Source: Gonium pectorale (taxonomy: Eukaryota > Chlorophyta > Chlorophyceae > Chlamydomonadales > Volvocaceae). From it: a stretch of DNA of 11,013 nt. The DNA lies in assembly GCA_001584585.1 (NCBI GenBank), contig LSYV01000063.1:63283-74295 (forward strand), given 5' to 3'. Below are positions 1 to 8,950 of this stretch, in pieces. How positions within the stretch are numbered: position 1 is the first letter of the stretch; each line of letters opens with the position of its first letter. The position numbers were made by a program, and so were the translations under genes. The notes below the pieces were generated by a model that did no database searches, had not been told where the DNA came from, and saw only the letters and a list, made by a program, of their open reading frames with translations.

Positions 1-97
1 GAATTCGCGTTGCTCACGCCTAAACCCCTCCAGCTGAGCGTCGGTCAGGGTCGGCCATGGCCCGAACCGCCCACCCTCGCGACCGCCAGCTATCACT
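1..97 (-). other. Start of 3' UTR of the ABCC gene, truncated by the window edge
   Basis: This is the sequence after the TAA stop (minus-strand 100-98). The usual green-algal polyadenylation signal TGTAA does not occur on the minus strand in these 97 bases, so the transcript end lies outside the window. The window begins with GAATTC, an EcoRI site, which fits a restriction-fragment clone end. Confidence 0.6.
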
Positions 98-1398
98 TTA
101 CTGCTGGTTACGCTGCCCGGCAGTCGAGCGCACGACGTTCTTGGAGAAGTGCTCGTCCGCCATCTTGCGGAGCGCAGCGGCCGCGGCGGGTCCGGTCTTG
201 TCCACCAGCTTAGAGAACATGGTGGACCGGTCGGCCAGCAGCTGCGCGGGCGGCGCGAACTCCATCAGCTCGCCCTGCTCCATCACCAGCACCTTGTCGG
301 ACTCGATGATGGTGTCCAGGCGGTGAGCAATGGTGATGGTGGTGCGGTCGTCGAACACCTTCTTGATGGTCTCCTGCACGATCTGCTCCGTGTGCGGGTC
401 CATGGCCGCCGTCGCCTCGTCCAGGCACAGGATGGGCACGGCCCGCAGCGCGGCGCGCGCCAGGCACACCAGCTGCATCTGGCCCAGCGACCAGGCCTTG
501 CCGCCGGTGCCGTCCACGCGGCCGTCGAGGCCACCCGCGTGCTGCGCCTGCGCCTCCAGGCCCACCTTGTTGAGGACCTCCCACAGCACGGCGTCGTCCT
601 GGGGAGCGGGAAGCAGGCGGGGAGGGGCCACTGAGTTGCAGACGTGGCGTGACATGATTCCATTGTAGGCGGCGCGGTCGGTACCTTCAGTAACTATCTA
701 TCTAGTCACACCGAATCCCGCTCACCTTGAACTCGCCGAAGGGGTCCAGGTTGGAGCGCACGGTGCCGGTGAACATGACGGGCTCCTGCGGAATGATGGA
801 CAGGCCTGCGAGCGAGAAGGGACAGGCGCAGAGCGTCAGCACGTCTTGCTAAAACTACGGAACCGCAATACCCGAATTGATCCGCATCGGCCCTCCCTTC
901 GCACGGCCGCACTTTCCATCGTAACTGCCGCACTGGGCCGCCCCTCCCGTCAGCCCCAGCTGGCCCTCGTCGCAGCAGCGCCCGCGCAGCCTCACCGGTG
1001 CGCAGGCGCTTGAGGGTGAGGGTGGCGATGTCGACGCCGTCGATCAGGATGCGGCCCCGGCCCAGCTCGAACATGCGGTAGAGCGCCAGCAGCGTGGTGG
1101 ACTTGCCGCTGCCGGTGCGGCCCACTGCGCCGACCTTCTCGCCGTCGCCGATCTTGAAGGTGACGCCCTTGAGCGCCCAGGGCGCGTCCAGGCGGTACTG
1201 CATCCACACGTCCTCGAAGCGGATGTTGCCGGTGGCGGGCCAGCGTGCCAGGGCCGAGTCGTCCACCACCACCTGAACCTTGGAGCTGGCGGGCACAATC
1301 TGTCCGTCGGGCAGCGTGATGGAGCGAGCCACGCCGTCGAGCTGCTTCTGGTCGAAGAAGCAGCCGTCCTTGGGAACGTACTCGGACAGGTAAGCCAT
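98..1398 (-). other. Coding region of NBD2 (exons 14-16)
   Basis: Exon 14 encodes the approach to NBD2 and Walker [10 protein letters not shown] (1088-1096, K1094). Exon 15 encodes the Q-loop [20 protein letters not shown] (Q1136). Exon 16 encodes the signature [14 protein letters not shown] (1192-1205), Walker [13 protein letters not shown] (1212-1222 region, D1216, E1217) and the H-loop IAHRLDTI (H1248). Walker A and the catalytic glutamate are intact, so this should be the main hydrolytic half. The signature is slightly unusual: W replaces the first L, and M1197 stands where arginine is common after GQ. The C-terminal tail of about 35 residues, rich in alanine then charged, ends RNQQ with no targeting motif I recognise. 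Confidence 0.9.
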
Positions 1399-4300
1399 CT
1401 GGCGGGTGGGTGGCGATGGGGGGAAGTGGCCAGTCGGGTTAGATACCAAGGTAGGCGGGAGGAGTCGAGAGCGCTAGGCCGTGCCATGCAGTACATCCGG
1501 CTACTATTCACCGCACACGGTGGCGGCAAGCAAGCAGGAGGAGGCAGGTGGGGCGGCCGTTACTCACCCCCTCGACGGAGTTAAAGAGCGAGATGGACTC
1601 GGCGATGAAGCGGACCACCCAGGTGTAGAACACAAGCATCTGGATGATGTTGGAGAAGGCCAGACCCACGGTGGCAGCGCCCAGAGTGTCTGAGGGAAAA
1701 AGTCAGGAGGCGGGGCCGTTCAGGTGAGCGGACTGGAACGCCACGAGAACGAATCTCGATGCGATGCCAGGCGGCATTGGTCCATATCCGCTGTCTCCCG
1801 CCCGCACCCTCCCGCCTCCCCGCCTCACCCTTCATGCCGACGGCGAAGGCGGACACCACGCCGACCAGCAGGGCACCGATGAGGTCGCACCAGAAGGCCA
1901 GCCACAGGTTGAGCGCCTCGGCGTTGAACACGGCAGCTGCAGCGGCAGGACGGCGTTCCCGTCAGAAGTTGGGTCGAACAAACGATGCAAGCACGTCAGA
2001 GCGAGCAAGCTGCACCTAATGGCGTAGAGCACAGCGCGGGCTCACCGTTGGTAATGTCGGTCCGGCGCGCCGCCTCGTTGATGAAGTACTCCTGCTTGGA
2101 GAACGCCTGCACCACGCCCAGGCCCTCGAGCACCTCAGCGACCAGGCCCACCAGCTGGCCGCCCGACACGGCGCGCGCCTTCTTGAGCGCGGTAGCGGCT
2201 GGCAGGTAGACGGAGAGCATAATGAGGGTCATGATGATGAGGAATCCCGTGAAGGCACCGAAGAAGTTGATGGTAACGGAGACAGTGATGGTGGTGGACA
2301 GCAGGATGAGGCCGTAGATGCCCATGAAGTGGATCGCGTCGGGCAGGTTCTCGTCCATGATGTCCTGCGGGAAGATTGGTGATTGATGGTTAGGGGAGGT
2401 GGGTCATGATGGTTCGCGGCGTTTCGCCCTTCCACGGCACAAGTAAGTTACCAGAACGGAAAACCATGTCTGAGCAGCCGAATTGGGCAATGACCGCAAG
2501 CCCGGGCAGCCCGCGACCAACTCAGGAATCCCGCCGCACCTGGTCCTTGGTGAAGTTGAGCAGCAGGTCTCCGACGGGGGTGACCAGGAAGAAGCCCATG
2601 GGCGCGTTGAGCACGTTGTGCAGCGCGCGCTTGCGGATGTTCTCCGAGGAGCGCAGCACCCACCACAGGAAGGTGGCACCGCGGCAAATCATGGCGAAGT
2701 AGAAGATACCGATCAGCAGCAGGTACATCAGGGAGTAGAACTTGGTGGCGCCGGCCTCCCGGACGCCCTTAGCGGGGTAGTGCTTGTACTCGTCGTTCAC
2801 CCACCAGCGGACCTGCCATGATGGAGAGGCGCCCGGGACGGAGTTACTCATTGGCAAGGCCCACGACACCAACCAGCTCCACCTACCCTAGGCCCACCGC
2901 TGCTGTCCTCCCGCCCCATTCAGCTGCCCACCCGAGCCAGATCCGTGCCCCAGGACCGTCCAGGCCAGCCGCACTCACCCAGAAATCGGAGACCTGGCGG
3001 GTGGTCTGGGAAGCCAGGAAAAACATGAAGCACGTGAACACCAGGCAGAGGTTGCCGTGCCAGGTGTAGATGAGGGCAGCCTTGTAGGCGGTCAGCTTGG
3101 GGGCAGCCTTGGCCTTCTCAGCCGGCTTGCCGATGGAGGTGGGCGCAAGCGTCAGCTGCAGCGACGAGCTCTTCGCAGGCTGCGCCTTGTCGCCCTCCTT
3201 CTTCTTGGGCTTGGGGGCGGCCTCCTGGCTGCCGGCAGCGTGGAGCAGGTGGGTGATGGGCAGCAGCTTGCCGAGCAGGTGCTGGGCCTCCTCGTTCCAC
3301 TTGCCAAAGTACAGGCAGCGGCCCTCGTCCATGATAGCCACGGCGTCGCACTGGGGCATGAACTCAATCTGGTGGGTCACCAGCACAACAGCCTTGTCCG
3401 CGAACAGGCCCTTGATGCACTTCTCAAAGATGTGGTGCGCGGTGTGGTGGTCCACGGCCGACAGCGCGTTGTCCAGAAGAACCAGGTCGGCGTCGGCGTA
3501 GGCTGAGCGGGCCAAGTTAACACGCTGGCGCTGGCCGCCGGAGAAATTCACACCGCGGATGCCGGCCCTGCACGTGCGCGCGGAAAAGGGGTGGCGGTGA
3601 ACGTTAGCGCGAGAGCGCAGTAATGCGACACTGCAAGCTGCCATTGAGGAGCCCTGGTGCTCAGTAGCAATCCTGTTTTAAATGTGCTCCCATCCGTCCG
3701 TCGCACCCTCCCCCGCGCCCAAAAGCCTCCGCCCCGCGCCGCGCCTCACTTGCTGTGGTCTCCCTGCGGAAGGATCTGCAGGTCCATGGTGAGGGCGCAC
3801 GCCTCAATGACAGCCTCGTACTTGTCCTGGTCCCACGCGTCGCCGAACATGATGTTGTCGCGGACAGACAGGTTCTGGAGCCAGGGGTTCTGAGGCACGT
3901 AGCTGATGCGGCCGCCGACCTGCTGCGCTCCGTGCTCCTTGACCATGTTGCCAAGGATTGCCTGGATGAGGGACGACTTGCCCGCGCCGATGCGCCCGAC
4001 CACCGCCACGACCTGGCCCGGCCGCACGTCGAAGCGAGGCACGTGCATGTGCCAGTTGGGGTTGCTGGGGTGGTGGAACACGGCGTTCTCCTGCGGGGGC
4101 GGCGATCGGGAGAGGGAAGGGCGGCGGGTTTAATTTCGCAGTTGTGCTGGGCCTGAGCTAGTGATAAGCACGCGGCGCACTCTTGCCAGTACGCCCTGAA
4201 CTATATCTTGACTGAGTGCCCGAGGTATTCTTTCAGCCCAGCGCTGCCCGGGGAACTTCTCACGATGTGAATGCCGGGCGAGGACGACTTGCTGGCTCCC

Positions 4301-6439
4301 TTGGGGTTCGCGGTGCCCTGCGGTGCCTCCTCGAGTAGATATGCCTCTAGACGGGTCAGGGACGCGTGGGCCTCTGCGGGAGGGCGCCACGGCACAGGCA
4401 GGTGTTAGTACACCGGGCTGAACGGTCAACAGGTGTCCAGATAGCGCAGCGCAAGGCCAGCAGCGCAGCACGGCCCGGCTCCCAGCGCCGCCCGAACACC
4501 CACCCGACACGGCGCGCAGGGCCTTGGGCAGCACCACCAGCGGGAAGCGCAGGATGTTGAAGAGCGAGAGGGTGGTGAAGGCGACGGAGGAGACCAGGCG
4601 CGCCTTTTGGAACTCGTAGGTGGTGAAAATGACGAAGGCGGTCATGGGCGGCACGCAAAAGACGCAGGCCACGTTGATGACCTTCATCATCGCGTTCCAG
4701 AACGACAGCCGCAGCTCCTCCTTGCGGACCTGGGAGGCACAGAGGCGCAAGCAGGCAGCGGAGGCGTTAGCCCACGGCCCAAGGCGATGGAGCCAATCAG
4801 CATACCTAGCTTCACCATAATCATTGCCGACCGACTCTACACCTTCAATTGTCCCCAGTCCAAGCAGTGACGCGCCGTGACAATCCCGCACATCCAGACA
4901 CCCCGAGGTGCCCGACCCCGCCGCCCTGCTCCCTCACGCCCACCTTGCTGATCTCGGTCTCGAAGTACTGCTCCCAGGCGTAGTACTTGACCAGCTTGAT
5001 GGCAGGCAGCACCTCCTGCAGGATAGAGCTGCGGTGCGCCACGTACTTCGCGTTCTCCATCTTGATCTTGATGATCTTGTAGCCGAAGATGTACTGGAGG
5101 GGCAGCACCAGCAGGATCACGCCCAGGCCCGGCAGCATGGAATCGTTGGTCAGGTAGCCAAGCAGCGCAAGGATGGCGGCGGCCTCGAAGGGGGCGGTCC
5201 AGAGGTAGTGGAACTCCTGCGGGGGGGGGGCAGACAGGGCGGGGACGCCAGGTCGGTGACGCTTGTTTTGACAAGCAGTAATGCTGCCTAAACTGCAAAT
5301 GCTGCATACAGAGCTATGCAGTAGACCGGGCGCGAGGTAGCCTACTCTTTTTGCAAGGTAGCGCACACAAATGCACAAGACTCGGCCCCGCCCCATCGAG
5401 CGACTGCTCACCAGCGCGCCGTCGTAGATCTTCTGGATGTCAGACGACACGAAGTTGACGATAGCTGCGGACTGGTCGGCGCGGACGGTGTTGAGGCGGA
5501 AGGCCTTGTGCGTGACGGCCTGCACCAGCGCGGCGCGAGCGCGGATGCCGACCGTCATGCAGATGTAGCCCATGCGCTGCAGGCACAGGCCCAGGCACCA
5601 GGCGTCGATGGTGAAGCCAGCCATGAGGCACCAGCCCGCCACGGTGGTCGAGTACAGGCGGCCGTCCTTGATGCCGTTGACGTGGGCAAGCAGACTGGCG
5701 GGGACAACGGAGGGGGGAGGCAGTCGTGAGTGACAAAAGACAAAGGAGGATCGACCGGGAAGGAGTGTGCTCTGATTGCGCGATGAAGAGGCCACAGCGG
5801 CGCAGCCCGTTACAGCGGTGCGGCCCACAGCCAAGCCCCGCCGTCCCAACTGCACCCGAGCGCCCCCCACGCACCTGCGAACAAAGTAGAAGGCGCCGGT
5901 GATGACGAACGTGCTCCAGCCGCACTTGAAGAGTCCACCAAGGAGGTAGTACGCGCCAAAGCTCTTGCGAAGAGCGCGCACGAGCGACGGGTTGCCCTCA
6001 TTGGAGTCCTTGAGCTTCACCTCGGCCGCCCAGTTGGCTGCAAACGTATCGTATGCCTACAAGCAAGCAATAAACGATGTCAATAGATTTCGTCAGGAGT
6101 TCGTCGATCGGGCCGGCCAAACGGGACGGCATGCGTCAGAGGGAACTGTTGGCAGTGCGTCCCAAACGCCCTGACAGGCACACTCACGACGTGGGCGTGG
6201 TTCTCCGGAGGCATGCCCATCGCCTCGGGGTCCAGCTCGTTACCGCGGCCTGCGAATCGGCGTGCAAGCGACGGTGCAAGTCATGCTACGCGCCCGAGGT
6301 AGGACTGGCTCCGAGCGGACAGAGGGCAAGAGCTTTACTTACGAGCCTCGCCCACATGCTTGTACATCCATGTGAAGGCGAATTTGTTGAAGAAGCCGGC
6401 TGTGGGGTCGTGCCCCTGCTGCTGGCTTTCGGTTCCCAT
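98..6439 (-). CDS. HLA3: ABCC/MRP-subfamily ABC transporter, 16 exons, 1322 aa (probable HLA3)
   Basis: Membrane ABC exporter-fold protein of the MRP (ABCC) subfamily. Exons on the minus strand, first to last: 6343-6439, 6188-6249, 5875-6056, 5412-5694, 4944-5216, 4504-4729, 4264-4373, 3750-4090, 2979-3567, 2540-2812, 2046-2364, 1829-1936, 1568-1689, 996-1398, 726-805, 98-598. They sum to 3969 nt in one frame ending in TAA. The ATG at 6439 sits in GTAGCCATGG context and is followed by the typical ABCC N-terminal pattern ([11 protein letters not shown], then [20 protein letters not shown]). Domain order: TMD1 about residues 88-370, NBD1 about 412-630, charged linker about 635-683, TMD2 about 690-990, NBD2 about 1050-1290. 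The length fits short MRPs lacking TMD0. Both NBDs carry Walker A, Q-loop, signature, Walker B and H-loop; NBD1 has N558 instead of the catalytic acid. HLA3 is known as a plasma-membrane MRP-type protein of Chlamydomonas supporting bicarbonate uptake, induced by high light and low CO2 through CIA5/CCM1. Assignment to HLA3 rather than another algal ABCC member is recall and context, about 0.6 sure; subfamily and exon model are much surer. Confidence 0.93.
1568..2812 (-). other. Coding region of TMD2, remaining spans (exons 10-13)
   Basis: These four exons encode five further hydrophobic spans of the second membrane domain: one in exon 10 (around [14 protein letters not shown]), two in exon 11, one in exon 12 ([25 protein letters not shown], written here only in part: [10 protein letters not shown]) and one in exon 13 (around [18 protein letters not shown]). 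Family landmarks are [22 protein letters not shown] at the exon 10 end, read here as [14 protein letters not shown], followed directly by DIMDENLPD from exon 11. This corresponds to the MRP pattern of a TPxGRILNRFSxD-type loop and an acidic DxxxPD motif. That continuity also supports the 175 bp intron between the two exons. The exon 13 end SVEG matches the ABCC pattern NSVER just before the final linker. Confidence 0.85.
2979..4090 (-). other. Coding region of NBD1, linker and first TMD2 span (exons 8-9)
   Basis: Exon 8 encodes Walker [10 protein letters not shown] (443-451, K449) and the Q-loop VPQNPW (Q478). Exon 9 encodes the signature FSGGQRQR (533-540), Walker [13 protein letters not shown] (553-564) and the H-loop VTHQ (H590). 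The intron between them cuts a lysine codon at residue 525. The residue after the Walker B aspartate is N558, where an ATP-hydrolysing site has glutamate. ABCC proteins usually have a non-acidic or aspartate substitution here in NBD1, so a weak first ATPase site is expected. After NBD1 comes a linker (about 635-683) rich in K, A, P and S, then the first span of TMD2 (about 690-712). Confidence 0.9.
4504..6056 (-). other. Coding region of TMD1 (exons 3-6)
   Basis: Exons 3 to 6 encode the first membrane domain. Six hydrophobic spans can be picked out at about residues 88-112, 128-150, 211-231, 236-255, 316-337 and 345-368. Between spans 2 and 3 lies the conserved cytosolic loop pattern ending [15 protein letters not shown] (194-208). 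Between spans 4 and 5 lies the loop with [18 protein letters not shown] (277-294), which matches the MRP loop pattern of the type GIKVIKLYAWE. These loops reach the nucleotide-binding domains in ABC exporters. Spans are judged by eye from hydrophobicity, so ends may be off by several residues. Confidence 0.85.
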
Positions 6440-6596
6440 GGCTACTGCTGGCGACCGCGATGTGGCAATCGGATAAGGTCAAGTACCTAGTTTAGTTGTT
6501 GAACGAGATAGGGAAGGACTTCTGCACTCAGCACAAATGACAGTTGATCTTTGATGAAGTGCTGCACACAGCACCACAAGGTCAGGTATCCCGATC
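6440..6596 (-). promoter_or_regulatory. Probable 5' leader of the ABCC gene
   Basis: The minus strand has no ATG anywhere between the start codon and about 6600, so a transcript starting near 6590 would have its first ATG at 6439. The bases around that ATG (GCC before, G after) are favourable for initiation. The first upstream ATGs lie at 6609 and 6605. The exact transcription start is not visible from the sequence. Confidence 0.45.
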
Positions 6597-6612
6597 GATG
6601 ACCATGCATGCC

Positions 6613-6618
6613 AATATA
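6613..6618 (-). promoter_or_regulatory. TATA-like element, proximal candidate
   Basis: The minus strand reads GCTATATTGG here, about 174 bases before the ATG. A start 25-30 bases downstream would give a leader of about 145-150 nt without upstream ATGs. The motif is short and weak (TATATT), so it is a candidate only. Confidence 0.3.
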
Positions 6619-6619
6619 G

Positions 6620-8290
6620 CACTGTTAAATACGGGAGGAGAGGTTGTTGGAGGGGTAGTTTTCTACGATTGCCGTACCGCCGTTGTAGGGATTGTGACTT
6701 CTCCGACAGCACGGCACATGCAAGTGCATTGGTGACAGTGCCATGTCACGTTCGCTCCTGGGGTGAGCACAGGGTCGAAGAATCACGCACGGTCCTTCCT
6801 CGATTTCACGAACGTTTCCTCTGGACTCGCCATCATGTTTATCATAATAATAGTTTAATGCGCTTAATATGATGATTTTGCCGGTATGCACTCTAGGGGC
6901 ATGCGGTGGCTTGTTCGTACTCGTTGCGCGCACCGCGGGTATTGAACGATACCGCGAGTTAACAGCTTAGCTTTTTATAGTACTGAAAAACCATGCCCGT
7001 TCTGGAGTGCAGCGACATGACTGAGCCACCTGTTTTTGCTTGTAGAAAGCTCTCGTGACATTCCCTGCTTATTTTACGCGTGTGGAAATGATGACATATT
7101 TACGTTGTATGAGACCCGGCCACTCGCCACCCTGCCATCACGGCCAACGTCTGCCCCTCTGGGACTGTGTTACAGGCAAGTACAGCGTTTCCATCCCTGG
7201 ATGATTAGATATTAGTCACAGTCCTTAGCGTGCAGTGGGTGGGCATCAGACAGGAGCGTGGGCAGGCTCGATGTGGACGATGGACAAGACAGGCTGCGTT
7301 GCATGTCAAGTTGGGTGGTGACGGGCTGCCAAGCGCAAGCGTTTGTCCTTAGCGGTCCGAACAGTGCCCGTCTCGTTCGGAAGTCGCTACGGGAGTCACT
7401 ACTCGCTATGCCGGCCTACAAATGCACCCTTCCGTAGCATGCCGCATGAAGACATGGATGGTTGTATGTACATGATGCCGCAATGTGTACGGCGCAGTAG
7501 GTACCCTACGCCAAGGCAGGCATCACTTCGGTTACCTGCACCGGTGCATACATTGGGTGTGCTATGGTGTGTTCGCCAGGTTCGCCCTGCGTGGCAGCGT
7601 TGCTCAAGCAGTTCTGCAGGGGCGAGCAAAAACATTCCGCCGGAGCGGGCAGCCGATGCATCGGGTGTGTACGCCGTAGCGAGGCCTGTGGTCGAGTACA
7701 CGTGTGCGAGACGAGTACCGGTAGACCGCACCGACCGGACTTGGCCCCTAGCTGGGCTGGACTGGGTGCCCATGGACGGGATCCTGATGTAGTCACGTCG
7801 CATGGTTGCCTACTACGGTGCTGGCACCCGCCCGCAGCCGTCAGCCTGACATGCGCACATGCCCCTCGGTCGCAATAACATCGGGAGTAGCTGCTGGGCC
7901 TCTTCGCGTTCGGCGCTGCCTTCCCTGTCACGCTATCTCATGTGGTCGCCATATTACGTGCTGAACGCGCAGAACTGTTGGCAGTTGGTTAGGAAACCGT
8001 TGGGTTTGGCCCCTTCGGTTAGCGCTCTTTGCTTGGTTTCAGTGCGCCGCCTTGAGAGCGGGCACTATTATTGGCATTGTGATTACTGTTTGTGTGTATC
8101 GGGGTTTGGCCGTGCTAGGTGTGACCTGGGCGGGTTCCCCTGGAGCGTTCAGTCTGGCGAGAAGGCCAGCGTCAGTGCGAGACCAGTTATCTGCGTCTCG
8201 CACTCTGTGATATTAAAGACACTGAGTAGCAAACAGAACGCAGAACCGTGCCGAGGACTCGTGAACTCCTATTTGTAACCTTTCGCGTCG
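6620..8290. other. Upstream non-coding region, no supported gene
   Basis: I see no coding region I can support. Around 6835-6880 the base composition turns AT-rich, unlike the gene, and may be promoter or spacer DNA. Open frames here are short and lack the strong third-position G/C bias of the ABCC exons; none resembles a known family. From about 7960 to 8290 the plus strand is rich in T and G and contains TGTAA at 8274-8278. This is the look of a green-algal 3' UTR, but I cannot find the gene it would belong to, and one 5-mer is expected by chance at this length. Confidence 0.4.
6971..6979 (-). promoter_or_regulatory. TATA-like element, distal candidate
   Basis: The minus strand reads TATAAAAAG, a closer match to a TATA box than the proximal candidate, but 540 bases before the ATG. 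A transcript from here would carry several upstream ATGs (for example at 6609 and 6605) or need a leader intron. It could serve as an alternative start or be chance. Confidence 0.25.
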
Positions 8291-8420
8291 CAACTTGCGA
8301 GCACGGACGCCCTTACAAGGAGGCAGCTGAGGCTGGCCCAACCTGCCTAGGGTGCGTTGCCTTTCCCAGAATGCCAGTTAACCACATCAGCTAGACAGCA
8401 CCACGTTAGTTGGCGTGACA

Positions 8421-8449
8421 TCCCCGTTTCTGGTTCTCTTTTCTTTTCA
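8421..8449 (+). repeat. Left arm of a 29-bp inverted repeat
   Basis: These 29 bases, starting TCCCCGTTTCTGG, match the reverse complement of 8868-8896 with a single mismatch (28/29). The arms are 418 bp apart and the whole unit is 476 bp. That is the geometry of a small non-autonomous inverted-repeat element, but I see no clear target-site duplication next to the arms. Confidence 0.65.
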
Positions 8450-8706
8450 AACGGTCGCTTAGGGCTAATCCTTGATAGAAGCGACTGTTTGCCCATCACC
8501 CGGTGGGCGGTGGAAAGCAAGCCTGTGAAGAGAGACAGAGCACCTCCGTCCAAGCTCCACCAAACAGCTGTAAGGTCGGCCCAGCAGGGCTCCGAGTCCA
8601 CGTCCGGGTCATCGACGGCGTACCGGTACGTGGTCCAGCATGCACGTGGGCATGGCTGCAGCCGCACTCAGGCAGACAGGGCAGGCAATCCGGGAGCGAA
8701 ACCCGC

Positions 8707-8730
8707 AAAGAGAAATCTGCAAAGGAAGAG
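8707..8730 (+). repeat. Direct repeat A, copy 1
   Basis: 24 bases with core AGAAATCTGCAAAG, repeated at 9218-9241 with one substitution, in the same orientation. Confidence 0.7.
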
Positions 8731-8867
8731 TGATGCGCTGAGGGGCGCACCCGCGTGCGCAAAGGCTTCTTTCCCTGCCTGGCACATACGTGCATAATAG
8801 CGGGGCGCACGGCGTGCTGGCGCGTCCGATGTGCCAGCAGGGCCAGCTGTCGCGCCGGTGGAGCTTG

Positions 8868-8896
8868 TGAAAAAAAAAGAGAACCAGAAACGGGGA
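8868..8896 (-). repeat. Right arm of the 29-bp inverted repeat
   Basis: Reverse-complement partner of 8421-8449, with one mismatch inside the A/T run. It lies directly before the direct-repeat motif at 8902. Its purine-rich AAAGAGAA core resembles the motifs at 8707 and 9218, so it may be a diverged copy of the same unit as well as an inverted-repeat arm. Confidence 0.65.
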
Positions 8897-8901
8897 AGGC
8901 A

Positions 8902-8950
8902 GCCTCTACGGACACACACACCCGAAGGTGTGATGTTTCCAGCAGGGCGC
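8902..8950 (+). repeat. Direct repeat B, copy 1
   Basis: Starts GCCTCTACGG and continues with CCCGAAGG, TTTCCA and AGGGCG blocks. The same blocks occur in the same order and spacing at 9249-9297 with scattered substitutions (offset 347 bp). Confidence 0.6.

Larger units (their letters stand above)
599..6342 (-). other. 15 spliceosomal introns of the ABCC gene
   Basis: Intron coordinates in transcript order, with length: 6250-6342 (93), 6057-6187 (131), 5695-5874 (180), 5217-5411 (195), 4730-4943 (214), 4374-4503 (130), 4091-4263 (173), 3568-3749 (182), 2813-2978 (166), 2365-2539 (175), 1937-2045 (109), 1690-1828 (139), 1399-1567 (169), 806-995 (190), 599-725 (127). All are GT..AG. Donors are mostly GTGAGN; intron 1 has GTAAGT, and introns 3, 5, 6 and 10 have GTGCGT, GTGGGC, GTGGGT and GTGCGG. 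Acceptors are CAG except intron 2, which is TAG. Phases: introns 2, 4, 5, 7, 9, 10, 13 and 15 are phase 0; 1, 6, 11, 12 and 14 are phase 1; 3 and 8 are phase 2. Boundaries were set by frame continuity and ABCC family pattern, not by cDNA. Least certain are the short exons 2 (62 nt) and 15 (80 nt) and the donor of exon 7. Confidence 0.85.

Noticed and set aside
9..20. GTGAGC on the minus strand, a possible donor of a 3' UTR intron
   Set aside because: The acceptor would lie outside the window; a lone donor-like hexamer is not evidence.
599..655. Extension of the last exon upstream to an in-frame ATG at 655
   Set aside because: The segment lies in intron 15. The CAG acceptor at 599-601 joins exon 15 (LDPFGEFK) to DDAVLWEVL exactly as in ABCC NBD2.
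4130..4263. Continuation of the exon 7 frame to a TAG near 4202, giving a truncated half-transporter
   Set aside because: A GTGAGA donor after GIHI joins in phase to ENAVFHH of exon 8, restoring the normal NBD1 approach. The read-through residues have no family similarity.
7343..7792. A 149-codon open frame on the plus strand
   Set aside because: No third-position G/C bias like the real exons, no recognisable domain, and overlapping frames on the other strand are equally long.
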